Below, piece by piece: positions 43,677 through 54,825 of a stretch of 64,000 nucleotides of DNA. Under the pieces are notes generated by a model, which did no database searches, was not told the origin of the DNA, and worked only from the letters and a program-made list of their open reading frames with translations. Source of the DNA: Lysobacterales bacterium (GTDB taxonomy: Bacteria > Pseudomonadota > Gammaproteobacteria > Xanthomonadales > Xanthomonadaceae); assembly GCA_015655355.1 (NCBI GenBank), contig JAATFG010000106.1, positions 39,934 through 103,933 on the forward strand. Direction: 5' to 3'. The number at the start of each line of letters is the position of its first letter. Position 1 is the first letter of the stretch. Position numbers and translations under genes: made by a program.

Positions 43677-45488
43677 ATGCAGCACGACCCTCTCACTTCA
43701 GGCCGCGAGGCGGTTCGTTCCTTCGGTCATGCGCTGCGCAAGCAATTCCGTACCCGCTCCGGTTTCTTCCTGCTGCTGGCGCTGATCGTCGGCGTGCTGG
43801 CCGGCGCGCTGACCCTGTTGCAGGCCGACCTGGCCCACGGCATGCAGGCGTGGTGGTACGGGCTGGAAGGCGACGGCGACCGCCTGAGCACGGTCGACCA
43901 CATCGGCTTCGGCAAGCTGCTGCTGCTGCCGCTGTGCGGCGCGGCGGTCGGCGCGATCAGCCTGTTCGCGCGCGCGCGCAAGCGCCAGCTGGTCGACGCC
44001 GTGGAAGCCAACGCGATGCACGGCGGGCGCATGTCGATGCGCGACAACCTGATCGTCACCGCGCAGACCCTGCTGTCCAACGGCAGCGGCGCCTCGGTCG
44101 GGCTCGAAGCCTCGTACACGCAGATGGGCGCCGGCGCCGGCTCGCAGCTCGGGCGCGTGCTGCACCTGCGCCGGGTGGACATCCGCACCCTGGTCGGCAC
44201 CGGCGCGGGCGCGGCGATCGCCGCCGCGTTCGGCGCGCCGCTGGCCGGCGCGTTCTATGCGTTCGAGATCGTCATCGGCGCGTACACGCCCTCGGCGCTG
44301 GCGCCGGTCGCGGTCGCGGTGCTCGGCGCCGAGGCCTTGTGCGCGGCCACCGGCACGCAGCCGTACCTGCTGCCGATTCCGGTCGGCACCGGCCTCGAAT
44401 TCCGCGACTACGCGCTGTACGTGCTGCTTGGCCTGTGCAGCGCCCTGGTCGGGGTGGCGCTGATGCGCCTGGTCACCCTGATCGAACTGGGGGTCAACCG
44501 CACCACGTTGCCGCCGTGGACGCGCCCGTTGATCGGCGGCCTGTTGCTGATCCCGCTGTGCATGGTCACCCCGCAGGTGATGTCCTCCGGCCACGGCGCG
44601 CTGCACCTGGACCTGACCACGCAGGCGCCGCTGGGCTGGCTGGCGCTGCTGCTGCTGCTGAAGTGCCTGGCCTCCGGCGTCTCGCTCGGTTTCGGCTTCC
44701 GCGGCGGCCTGTTCTTCGCCTCGCTGTTCATCGGCACCCTGGTCGGCGCGGTGTTCGCCGACAGCATCGCGATCCTGTCCGGCCATGCCTTGATCGATTC
44801 CACCGCCGCCGCACTGATCGGCATGGCCGCGCTGGCCGCGTCGATCGTCGGCGCGCCGATGACGATGGCGATGCTGGTGCTCGAAGGCACCCACGATTTC
44901 GCCTTGACCAGCGCGGTGATCGCCGCGGTGCTGGTGTCGAGCACGGTGACCCGGCAGATGTTCGGCTATTCATTCTCCACCTGGCGCCTGCACCTGCGCG
45001 GCGCCGAGATCAAGAGCCCGCGCGACGTCGGCTGGATGCACAACCTGCACGCGCAGGCCTTGATGGAAACCGGCGTGCCCTGCGTGCGCGCATCGATGGA
45101 CGTGGAAACCCTGCGCAGCCAGTTCCCGCTCGGCTCGATCGCCTACGTGGTGCTGATCGACGACGACGATGCCTATGCCGGCCTGATCGCGCTGCCGGAC
45201 ATCTACGCCGACCGGGTGAAGCTGCAGGCGCCGCTGTCCGACTATGCACGCAACGCCAAGATCGCGGTCAATGGCGACGCCGACCTGGGACAGATCCTGC
45301 GCCAGTTCGACCTCGCCCAAAGCGACGAACTGGCGGTGATCGACGCCCAGCGCCACGTGCTCGGCCTGCTCGCCGAGCGCTTCGTGCGCAAGCGCTACGC
45401 CGAGGAACTGGACCGGCGCCAGCGCGAGATGCTCGGCGAATTCGTCGAGGAAGCCGACGCCGACAACGACGACGACGCGCGTACGTGA
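43677..45488 (+). CDS. ClC-type chloride channel/antiporter with CBS domains, atypical filter
   Basis: A 603-residue protein. Residues about 25-435 form the ClC membrane core: GSGASVGLEASYTQMGAG replaces the usual GSGASLGREGPxVQIG, and GGLFFASLFIGT replaces GGxFxPSLFIGA, while GFGFRG precedes it. The gating glutamate (in GLEAS) is kept. The first GSGIP motif is not visible (RQLVDAVEANA in its place). CBS-like cytoplasmic domains are at the C-terminus (CVRASMDVETLRSQFPLG, AYVVLIDDDDAY). ClC proteins move chloride or exchange it for protons. The ATG at 43677 fits; there is a long stop-free frame upstream that I did not include. Confidence 0.85.
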   Translation: MQHDPLTSGREAVRSFGHALRKQFRTRSGFFLLLALIVGVLAGALTLLQADLAHGMQAWWYGLEGDGDRLSTVDHIGFGKLLLLPLCGAAVGAISLFARARKRQLVDAVEANAMHGGRMSMRDNLIVTAQTLLSNGSGASVGLEASYTQMGAGAGSQLGRVLHLRRVDIRTLVGTGAGAAIAAAFGAPLAGAFYAFEIVIGAYTPSALAPVAVAVLGAEALCAATGTQPYLLPIPVGTGLEFRDYALYVLLGLCSALVGVALMRLVTLIELGVNRTTLPPWTRPLIGGLLLIPLCMVTPQVMSSGHGALHLDLTTQAPLGWLALLLLLKCLASGVSLGFGFRGGLFFASLFIGTLVGAVFADSIAILSGHALIDSTAAALIGMAALAASIVGAPMTMAMLVLEGTHDFALTSAVIAAVLVSSTVTRQMFGYSFSTWRLHLRGAEIKSPRDVGWMHNLHAQALMETGVPCVRASMDVETLRSQFPLGSIAYVVLIDDDDAYAGLIALPDIYADRVKLQAPLSDYARNAKIAVNGDADLGQILRQFDLAQSDELAVIDAQRHVLGLLAERFVRKRYAEELDRRQREMLGEFVEEADADNDDDART

Positions 45489-45494
45489 AGCTTC

Positions 45495-45576
45495 GTCATC
45501 CCGGCACAAACCGGGATCCACTGCCTTTGGCGCGATCAAGTAGAAGTCACTGGGCTCCGGCTTTCGCCGGAGCGAC
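45495..45576. repeat. Composite REP-like element
   Basis: Two hairpins: ATCCCGG-(6)-CCGGGAT (45498-45517) and CTCCGGC-tttc-GCCGGAG (45555-45572), separated by 37 bases with CCACTG and CACTGG arms. It lies between the convergent ClC and hrpA genes and could also end both transcripts. Same family as 32671-32757. Confidence 0.7.
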
Positions 45577-45578
45577 GA

Positions 45579-48500
45579 TCACTTGATTGCTGCCATTTTC
45601 TGCGCGAGCTTCTTCGGCGAAACGCCGGAACGCGCACCGAGTTCCTGCGCGAACAGCGACACCCGCAGTTCTTCCAGGTCCCAGCGCAAGGCCTGCCATT
45701 CCGGTTTCGACGCGACGCCGCGCGCGCGCGCTTCCTTCAGCGCATCGGCGAAGGGCTTGAGTTCGAGCATGCGCTGCTGGTCCTTCGACGGATCGCGCTT
45801 GGCCCGCTCGCAGCGCAGGATCATCGCGCGCAGATAAATCGGGAACCGCGCCAGCGCATCGGCCGGCGTCTCGCGCAGGAAGCCCGGATGCACCAATGCG
45901 GCGAGCTGCTCGCGCACGTCGTCGAGGTTGCCCTTCGCCCAGCCCATCAGCGGCGCTTCCATCTGCGGTTTCAGCTCGCCGACCAGCGACAAAATAGATT
46001 CGGCCAGCTTCAGGCGTTCCATCGCTTCGCCGAATAGTTTTTTCGCCGCGATGTCGTGGCGCGCCTCGAACGCGACACGCGCGCGGATGTCGCCGAGACC
46101 CTCGGCGAGCACGGCATTCATCGCCGCATCGACCAGATCGCCGCGCAGGCGTTCCTGCGATTCGATGGCCGCGTACAGCAAGCCGGTTTTGGGCGAAACG
46201 GGCAATTGCTTGCGCGCGTTTTTCACCTTGTCCGCCAGCGCGAATTCGAGCAGGCGGCGCACGCCGCGCGGATGTTCGCCTTCCGCTTCGCGCTTGTCGG
46301 CGAACATGCGCAGCGCGACGTTTTCGCCATTGTCCACCAGCGCCGGATACGCCGGCACGCCGGCTTCGCCCGGCACCTGCAACGGAATCGGCGCCGCCGG
46401 GAATTCGCGCAGGCCTTCCACCGCCATCGCCTTGCCCGCGCGCGCGGCGAAGGCGACGCCGGCTTTTTCGCCAAAGCTTCTGCGCAAGCCGTCGAGATCG
46501 CGCGATTCGGCGATCACCTTGCCCTTGTCGTCGCGCAGGCGCAGGTTCATGCGCAGGTGCGCATCGAGCGCGGCCTCGTCGAAATCGATCGCCGCCACCT
46601 GCACCCCTGTCGCCTTGCTCAGGAAGCGCGCCAGTTCGTCGCGAATGTCGTCCGCGCTCGGCTGCGGGAACGCCTCGAAGAAGGCACGGCCGAAATCCGG
46701 CGCCGGCACGTAATTGCGCCGCATCGCCTTTGGCAGGGAACGAATCAGCTCGCTCGCCTTCTCCACGACGAAGCCCGGCGCCAGCCACGACAACCGCGCC
46801 GCATCCAGCGCATTGAGCAGATGCAGCGGCACCTCACAGGTGACGCCATCGTCGTCCGCGCCCGGCTCGAACCTGTAATGCAGCGGCAGGCGCGCATCGC
46901 CGAGCGCGAGATACTTCGGATAGCGGTCTTCCTCGCTGCCTTCGCCGGGCAGCAAATCGCTCAGCGACCAATGCAGCGCGCGGCGCTTTTCTTCCGCCAG
47001 CGACTTCCACCACGCATCGAGGCCGGCGGCGGAATGGATGTCGGACGGAATACGGTCCAGATACCAGCGCGCCTGCCAGTCTTCGTCGGCGACGATGCCG
47101 GCGCGGCGCAGCTTGGCTTCCTCTTCCTGCGCATCTTCCAGCGTTTTCAGGTTCGCCGCGACGAGGCCGGCGCGCGTGTTGATCTCGCCCGTCACCAGCC
47201 CTTGACGGACGAAAATGTCGTGTGCCTCCAGCGGCGCGATGCGGCCGTAATGCACCGGTTTCTTCGGCGCCAGCACCAGGCCGAACAGCGAAATCTGTTC
47301 CGACGCCAGCACGTGGCCCTGCGCGCGCGACCAATGCGGGTCGAAATGCTTGCGCGCCAGCAAATGCGGCAATTCGGCGATCACCCAATCCGGTTCGATC
47401 GCGGCGTTGGTCATGCCCCACACGCGCTGCGTGTCCAGCAGGTTCGCCGAAAGAATCCACGGCGGCTGCTTCTTGTTCAGCGCCGAACCCGGGAACAGGT
47501 GATAGCGGCGCTGGCGCGGGCCGAGGTAATCGCCCTTCTCGGTGCGATGCCCGACCTGCGTCGGCAAGCCGGCGATCAGCGCACGATGCAGGAACAGGTA
47601 CGCGGATTGCTGCTGTTTCTCGCTGGAACCGGCATCGAGCAGCGGCGACGCCGCGTTCGGCGTCCACTGCAATTCCTCGCACAGCAACACCAACTGGCGA
47701 TGCAGCTCGCGCCATTCGCGCATGCGCAGGAAGCCGAGGAAATTTTTTCCGCACCAATCGCGCAATTTCGACTGGGCCAGGTCTTCATGCGCGGCGCGAT
47801 ACGCGTCCCACAATTTCAGGATGCCGACGAATTCGGAACGCGCGTCGGCGAATTTCGCCTGCGCGTTGTCCGCCGCCTCGCGCGCTTCCGGCGGGCGTTC
47901 GCGCGGGTCCTGGATGCCGAGGAACGCGACGATCACCAGCATCTCGCGCAGCGTGCCGTTGGCCTGCGCGGCGACCAGCATGCGCGCCAGCTTCACGTCC
48001 ACCGGCAAGCGCGACATTTGCCGGCCAACGGCGGTGAGCTTGTGGTCCTTGTCCACCGCGCCGAGTTCGGAAAGCTGCTGCCAGCCGTCGGCAATCGCGC
48101 GCTCGTCCGGCGCTTCGAGGAACGGGAATTCCTCGATCCGGCCCAGGCCCAGTTGCAGCATGCGCAGGATCACCCCAGACAGCGACGAACGGCGGATTTC
48201 CGGGTCGGTGAATTCGCTGCGCGCGGCGAAATCGCTTTCCGCGTACAGGCGATAGCAGATGCCTTCGGCGATGCGCCCGCAGCGGCCCTTGCGCTGGTTC
48301 GCGCTGGCCTGCGAGACCGGTTCGATGTGCAGGCGGTCGAGCTTCTGCCGTGGCGAATAACGCTTCACCCGCGCGAAACCCGGATCGACCACGTAACGGA
48401 TGCGCGGCACTGTCAACGAAGTTTCCGCGACGTTGGTGGCAAGCACGAGACGACGCTTGGTGCCCGGATTGAACACGCGGTCCTGGTCTTTCGCCGACAA

Positions 48501-49511
48501 GCGCGCGTACAGCGGCAGCACTTCGGTTTCGCGGTATTTGCGCCGTTCCAGCGCCAGGTGCGCATCGCGGATCTCGCGCTCGCCGGGCAGGAACACCAGC
48601 ACGTCGCCGCGCGCGTCCTGGCGGGTGATTTCGTCGATGGCGGAAATGATCGCGTCGGTGGTCGTGCGCTCGCCCTCGCGCACTTCGCCGTCTTCGTCGA
48701 CCTCGCCCTCCATCGGCCGGTAGCGCACTTCGACCGGGAAGGTGCGGCCTTCGACCGAAATCACCGGCGCGTCGTCGAAATGACGGGCGAAACGCGACGT
48801 GTCGATGGTCGCCGAGGTGACGATCAGCTTCAGGTCGCGGCGCTTGCGCAGCAACTGCTTGAGGAAGCCGAGCAGGAAATCGATGTTGAGGCTGCGCTCG
48901 TGCGCTTCGTCGACGATGATCGTGTCGTACTTCGACAGCCAGCGGTCGCTGCCGATTTCGGCCAGCAGGATGCCGTCGGTCATGAACTTGATGCGGGTAT
49001 GGTCGCCGACGTTGTCGGAAAAGCGCACCTGGAAACCGACCGCGCCGCCGACCGGCGTGTGCAGTTCCTCGGCCACGCGTCTGGCGACCGCGCGCGCGGC
49101 GATGCGCCGCGGCTGGGTGCAACCGATCAGCCCCGCCGCGCCGCGACCGGCGGCGAGGCACAGCTTCGGCAATTGCGTGGTCTTGCCGCTGCCGGTTTCG
49201 CCAGCGATGACGACGACCTGATGTTCGCGGATCGCCTTGACGATGGCCTCGCTTGCGCGCGCGATCGGCAGCGCTTCGTCGAGGGTGACCTGCGGCATCG
49301 ATTCGGCGCGCGCCTGCCGCAAAGCGAGCGAGGCGGCCAGCGCCTGCGCGAACACGGCCTGCAACGCCGTGTCGCGCGGCGCCTTGTGCCAGCGCTGCCA
49401 CAGGCCGTGCAAACGGCCGTGGTCGCGGGTCAACGCGTTGGCGATCGCGCGCCGGCCCTGCTCCAGAGCGGCGGAATCAGTGGCGGGCGGCGGCGTGGGG
49501 CGGGAATTCAT
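45579..49511 (-). CDS. hrpA: ATP-dependent RNA helicase HrpA
   Basis: A 1310-residue DEAH-box helicase. Walker A is AGETGSGKTTQLPKLCL, DEAH in IIVDEAHERSLNIDFLLGF, and SATIDTSRFARHF and QRKGRCGRIAEGICYRLY (motif VI) are present. The C-terminal HrpA extension is full length (E. coli 1300). HrpA rescues stalled ribosome collisions and works in mRNA processing. I start it at ATG 49511 (MNSRPTPPP); upstream frame is non-coding in type. It is divergent from dps. Confidence 0.95.
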   Translation of the reverse strand: MNSRPTPPPATDSAALEQGRRAIANALTRDHGRLHGLWQRWHKAPRDTALQAVFAQALAASLALRQARAESMPQVTLDEALPIARASEAIVKAIREHQVVVIAGETGSGKTTQLPKLCLAAGRGAAGLIGCTQPRRIAARAVARRVAEELHTPVGGAVGFQVRFSDNVGDHTRIKFMTDGILLAEIGSDRWLSKYDTIIVDEAHERSLNIDFLLGFLKQLLRKRRDLKLIVTSATIDTSRFARHFDDAPVISVEGRTFPVEVRYRPMEGEVDEDGEVREGERTTTDAIISAIDEITRQDARGDVLVFLPGEREIRDAHLALERRKYRETEVLPLYARLSAKDQDRVFNPGTKRRLVLATNVAETSLTVPRIRYVVDPGFARVKRYSPRQKLDRLHIEPVSQASANQRKGRCGRIAEGICYRLYAESDFAARSEFTDPEIRRSSLSGVILRMLQLGLGRIEEFPFLEAPDERAIADGWQQLSELGAVDKDHKLTAVGRQMSRLPVDVKLARMLVAAQANGTLREMLVIVAFLGIQDPRERPPEAREAADNAQAKFADARSEFVGILKLWDAYRAAHEDLAQSKLRDWCGKNFLGFLRMREWRELHRQLVLLCEELQWTPNAASPLLDAGSSEKQQQSAYLFLHRALIAGLPTQVGHRTEKGDYLGPRQRRYHLFPGSALNKKQPPWILSANLLDTQRVWGMTNAAIEPDWVIAELPHLLARKHFDPHWSRAQGHVLASEQISLFGLVLAPKKPVHYGRIAPLEAHDIFVRQGLVTGEINTRAGLVAANLKTLEDAQEEEAKLRRAGIVADEDWQARWYLDRIPSDIHSAAGLDAWWKSLAEEKRRALHWSLSDLLPGEGSEEDRYPKYLALGDARLPLHYRFEPGADDDGVTCEVPLHLLNALDAARLSWLAPGFVVEKASELIRSLPKAMRRNYVPAPDFGRAFFEAFPQPSADDIRDELARFLSKATGVQVAAIDFDEAALDAHLRMNLRLRDDKGKVIAESRDLDGLRRSFGEKAGVAFAARAGKAMAVEGLREFPAAPIPLQVPGEAGVPAYPALVDNGENVALRMFADKREAEGEHPRGVRRLLEFALADKVKNARKQLPVSPKTGLLYAAIESQERLRGDLVDAAMNAVLAEGLGDIRARVAFEARHDIAAKKLFGEAMERLKLAESILSLVGELKPQMEAPLMGWAKGNLDDVREQLAALVHPGFLRETPADALARFPIYLRAMILRCERAKRDPSKDQQRMLELKPFADALKEARARGVASKPEWQALRWDLEELRVSLFAQELGARSGVSPKKLAQKMAAIK

Positions 49512-49606
49512 CGGAACGAACGGGCCGGCAGGGCCCGGCGTAGAATTGAAACGGCGTATTTTGCCGCCATATCCGGCACGACGCCCACTCAATCAAGGAT
49601 TTCGCC

Positions 49607-50116
49607 ATGTCCAAGGACAAGAAAACCAAGACCTCCGCCCTGCCGCACATCAACATCGGCATCAGCGATGCGCAGCGCAAGAAGATCGCCGAAGGCCTCA
49701 GCGCCTTCCTCGCCGACAGCTACACGCTGTACCTGAAGACCCACAATTTCCACTGGAACGTCACCGGCTCGATGTTCAATTCGCTGCACGTGATGTTCAT
49801 GGACCAGTACAACGAGGAATGGACCGCGCTGGATTCGATCGCCGAGCGCATCCGCGCCCTCGGCGTCAAGGCGCCGGGCTCCTACGGCGAATTCGTCAAG
49901 CTCTCCAGCATCAAGGAACAGGCCGGCGCCAGTGCGCCGGAATGGAAGGCCATGGTGCAGCAGCTGGTGGAAGGCAACGAGGCCGTGTGCCGCACCGCGC
50001 GCAAGGTGCTGGAACAGGCCAACACCGCCGGCGACGACCCCAGCGCCGACCTGATGACCCAGCGCCTGCAGACCCACGAGAAGTACGCGTGGATGCTGCG
50101 CTCGCTGCTGGAGTGA
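49607..50116 (+). CDS. dps: Dps family ferritin-like DNA-protection protein
   Basis: A 169-residue ferritin-like protein. The ferroxidase ligands are in [19 protein letters not shown] and [13 protein letters not shown] (His, Asp and Glu), typical of Dps. N-terminal Lys-rich residues (MSKDKKTKT) could contact DNA. It stores iron and protects DNA from Fenton chemistry. AAGGAT precedes the ATG, and an intrinsic terminator follows at 50144-50166. It is divergent from hrpA. Confidence 0.95.
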   Translation: MSKDKKTKTSALPHINIGISDAQRKKIAEGLSAFLADSYTLYLKTHNFHWNVTGSMFNSLHVMFMDQYNEEWTALDSIAERIRALGVKAPGSYGEFVKLSSIKEQAGASAPEWKAMVQQLVEGNEAVCRTARKVLEQANTAGDDPSADLMTQRLQTHEKYAWMLRSLLE

Positions 50117-50143
50117 CGGTCGTGCCGTTCGCTTCGAACCGGG

Positions 50144-50166
50144 AAGCCCGCTTCGGCGGGCTTTTT
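50144..50166 (+). terminator. Rho-independent terminator of dps
   Basis: Stem AGCCCGC-ttcg-GCGGGCT with five T, 27 bases after the dps stop. Confidence 0.9.
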
Positions 50167-50228
50167 CCTACATGGCGTCGCGTTCGCCCCCGATTGCCGT
50201 CTCCGTACCGGTGCGCCATCTTGACCGC

Positions 50229-52037
50229 ATGAGCGAAACTCCCGTCCAACTGTTGCAGCGTGTTTTCGGCTACGCGGATTTCCGCGGCCCGCAGCAGGCC
50301 ATCGTCGAACACGTCGCAGCGGGCAACGACGCGCTGGTGCTGATGCCCACCGGCGGCGGCAAGTCGCTGTGCTACCAGGTGCCGTCCCTGCTGCGCGATG
50401 GCTGCGGCATCATCGTCTCGCCGCTGATCGCGCTGATGCAGGACCAGGTCGAAGCGCTGCGCCAGCTCGGCGTGCGCGCCGAGTACCTCAATTCCACGCT
50501 GGATGCGGACACCGCTTCGCGCATCGAACGCGAACTGCTCGCCGGCGAACTGGAACTGCTCTACGTCGCGCCGGAACGGCTGCTGACGCCGCGCTTCCTG
50601 TCGCTGCTGGATCGCGCCAAGATCGCCTTGTTCGCGATCGACGAGGCGCATTGCGTCTCGCAATGGGGCCACGATTTCCGCCCCGAATACCGCGAACTGA
50701 CGGTATTGCACGAGCGCTGGCCGCACGTGCCGCGCATTGCCCTGACCGCGACCGCCGACCCGCCGACGCAACGCGAGATTGCGGAACGCCTGCAACTGGA
50801 AACCGCGCAGCGCTTCGTCAGCTCCTTCGATCGCCCGAACATCCGCTACACCGTGGTACAGAAGAGCGATGCGCGCCGGCAGTTGCTCGATTTCCTGCAA
50901 AACCATCGCGGCGAAGCCGGCATCGTCTACGCGATGTCGCGGCGCAAGGTCGAGGAAACCGCGGAATTCCTGCGCGAGAAAGGCATCGAAGCGCTGCCCT
51001 ACCACGCCGGCCTCGACGCCGGCGTGCGCGCCGCGAACCAGCGCCGCTTCCTGCGCGAGGACGGCATCGTGATGGTCGCCACCGTCGCCTTCGGCATGGG
51101 CATCGACAAGCCAGACGTGCGCTTCGTCGCCCACGTCGACCTGCCCAAGTCGCTGGAAGGCTATTACCAGGAAACCGGGCGCGCCGGCCGCGACGGCGAA
51201 GCCGCGCAAGCATGGCTGTGCTACGGCCTCGGCGACGTGGTGCTGCTCAAGCAGATGATCGAACAGGGCGAGGCCGGCGAAGAGCGCAAGCGGCTGGAAC
51301 GACGCAAGCTCGACCAGTTGCTCGGCTATTGCGAATCGATGCAATGCCGCCGGCAAGTGCTGCTGGCCGGCTTCGGTGAACACTACGACCCTCCCTGCGG
51401 CAACTGCGACAACTGCCTGCAACCGCCGGCGGCGTGGGATGCGACCGAAGCCGCGCGCAAGGCATTGAGCTGCGTGTACCGCAGCGGCCAGCGCTTCGGC
51501 GCGGCGCACGTCATCGACATCCTGCGCGGCGCCAACACCGAGAAGATCCGCCAGTTCGGCCACGACCAGCTCAGCACCTACAACATCGGCGCCGATCTGG
51601 ACGCGGATGCGTGGCGCGGCGTGTTCCGCCAGCTCGTCGCCGGCGGTTTTCTCGCGGTCGATGCCGAAGGCTACGGCAGCCTGCGCCTGACCGAAGCCAG
51701 CCGCACCGTGCTCAAGGGCGAGTACCCCTTGATGCTGCGCAAGACGCAACCGCGCACGCGCGGCAGCCGCAGCGGCGAACGCCGCGAACAGCCGACCGGG
51801 CTTCCCGTGCAGGAACAGGACCTGCCGCTGTTCAACGCCCTGCGCGAACTGCGCGCGCAACTGGCGCGCGAGCAGAACGTGCCGGCCTACGTGGTCTTCC
51901 ACGACAGCACCCTGCGCGCGATCGCCGAATACCGCCCGGCCAGCCTCGAACAACTGGGGCGGATCAACGGCGTCGGCAGCGGCAAGCTCGCCCGCTACGG
52001 CGAACAACTGCTTGACGCGGTACGTGCGGCGGGCTGA
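50229..52037 (+). CDS. recQ: ATP-dependent DNA helicase RecQ
   Basis: A 602-residue RecQ helicase. Walker A is [19 protein letters not shown] in [20 protein letters not shown], motif [14 protein letters not shown], zinc-binding cysteines in [15 protein letters not shown] and CGNCDNCLQ, a winged-helix part and an HRDC domain at the C-terminus ([20 protein letters not shown]). Full-length compared with E. coli (609). Start ATG 50229 chosen for the MSETPVQLL beginning; ATG 50172 lies in frame but directly after the dps terminator. Confidence 0.96.
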   Translation: MSETPVQLLQRVFGYADFRGPQQAIVEHVAAGNDALVLMPTGGGKSLCYQVPSLLRDGCGIIVSPLIALMQDQVEALRQLGVRAEYLNSTLDADTASRIERELLAGELELLYVAPERLLTPRFLSLLDRAKIALFAIDEAHCVSQWGHDFRPEYRELTVLHERWPHVPRIALTATADPPTQREIAERLQLETAQRFVSSFDRPNIRYTVVQKSDARRQLLDFLQNHRGEAGIVYAMSRRKVEETAEFLREKGIEALPYHAGLDAGVRAANQRRFLREDGIVMVATVAFGMGIDKPDVRFVAHVDLPKSLEGYYQETGRAGRDGEAAQAWLCYGLGDVVLLKQMIEQGEAGEERKRLERRKLDQLLGYCESMQCRRQVLLAGFGEHYDPPCGNCDNCLQPPAAWDATEAARKALSCVYRSGQRFGAAHVIDILRGANTEKIRQFGHDQLSTYNIGADLDADAWRGVFRQLVAGGFLAVDAEGYGSLRLTEASRTVLKGEYPLMLRKTQPRTRGSRSGERREQPTGLPVQEQDLPLFNALRELRAQLAREQNVPAYVVFHDSTLRAIAEYRPASLEQLGRINGVGSGKLARYGEQLLDAVRAAG

Positions 52038-52038
52038 A

Positions 52039-52062
52039 AAAAACGGCAGGACAGCCGTTTTT
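52039..52062 (+). terminator. Rho-independent terminator of recQ
   Basis: Hairpin AAAAACGGC-aggaca-GCCGTTTTT beginning one base after the recQ stop, with T run on each strand. Confidence 0.8.
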
Positions 52063-52084
52063 CACGGCGAAGCTGCCCGAAGGG

Positions 52085-52106
52085 TGACGCACATGGATGT
52101 GCGTCA
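52085..52106. repeat. Perfect palindromic hairpin, function unknown
   Basis: TGACGCACAT-gg-ATGTGCGTCA, a 10-bp stem with a two-base loop, 22 bases beyond the recQ terminator and about 90 bases before the next gene. It could be part of a small transcript, a regulator site or a repeat; only one copy is in the window. Confidence 0.45.
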
Positions 52107-52194
52107 TGAAAGTTCCGCCTGCCGCGCCATCCACGACAGGCCGCGTTCAAGCATGGCGCGCGATGATGAAGAAGGTTCTTCCGGGGTTCCGACG

Positions 52195-52650
52195 ATGCGT
52201 CCGTTCCTGATTTCGATCTTGCTGCTGGCCGCTGCGCCGGCAATGGCCACGGAACAGGCCAGTCCCGCCTCCACCGCTCCGTCCGCCGCGCAGTCGCTGG
52301 ACGCGCTCGATCTGCGCGTCCCGCAGAGCTACGGCAACAGCGCGCCGGGCACGTGGTACGGCGACCATTCGCTGGCCAGGCCGCAGGCGCAGATCGATGC
52401 CGAGGCCGCCGAGCAAGTACAAACCTCGGCCTGCCCGACCTCGCCCGACGGCAAGCCCAATCCCGTCACCGGCAGCGTCACCGCCGGCATCGGCAGCGCC
52501 TCGCACTACGGCACCAGCACCTTCACCGCCGCCGACCTCAACCTGTGCAAGGACTACATCGACGACAACGGCAACCACCACCTGATGAACATCAACATCG
52601 ACGTCGGCCAGTTCAACGGCCCGCACGGTGGTCGCTATCGCGGTTGGTGA
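52195..52650 (+). CDS. Small secreted protein of unknown function
   Basis: A 151-residue protein with a clear signal peptide (MRPFLISILLLAAAPAMATE, cleavage after AMA). The mature part is polar, with two cysteines (ACPTSPDG and LNLCKDYI) that could form a disulfide, a serine/threonine-rich centre and a C-terminal His/Gly tail (GPHGGRYRGW). I recognise no family. It is followed by a strong bidirectional terminator. Start at 52195; an ATG at 52154 is in frame but would precede the signal peptide by fourteen residues. Confidence 0.7.
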   Translation: MRPFLISILLLAAAPAMATEQASPASTAPSAAQSLDALDLRVPQSYGNSAPGTWYGDHSLARPQAQIDAEAAEQVQTSACPTSPDGKPNPVTGSVTAGIGSASHYGTSTFTAADLNLCKDYIDDNGNHHLMNINIDVGQFNGPHGGRYRGW

Positions 52651-52665
52651 ACGCACTGCCACATG

Positions 52666-52692
52666 AAAAAGCCCGCGAATCGCGGGCTTTTT
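52666..52692. terminator. Bidirectional intrinsic terminator
   Basis: AAAAAGCCCGCG-aat-CGCGGGCTTTTT lies between the convergent secreted-protein gene and oligopeptidase A gene; T tracts on both strands make it work in both directions. Confidence 0.92.
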
Positions 52693-52699
52693 CGTTGCT

Positions 52700-54739
<2,040 letters not shown>

Positions 54740-54767
54740 TGGAAATATCCTCGATGGGTCGATTCGC

Positions 54768-54791
54768 CGTCCCAGCGAAAGCGGGAATGAC
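54768..54791. repeat. Decayed REP-like element
   Basis: CCGTCCC-agcgaaag-CGGGAATGACG, an imperfect version of the GTCATTCCCGC / GCGGGAATGAC type, between prlC and the cysteine-synthase-like gene. One arm has lost bases. Confidence 0.5.
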
Positions 54792-54825
54792 GAGCAGAAA
54801 TGAATTATGGCCGCTGTCCGGAAAT

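Noticed and set aside
46056..49736. A 1226-codon plus-strand frame antisense to hrpA
   Set aside because: Shadow of hrpA; Arg/Ala/His-rich without any recognisable motif.
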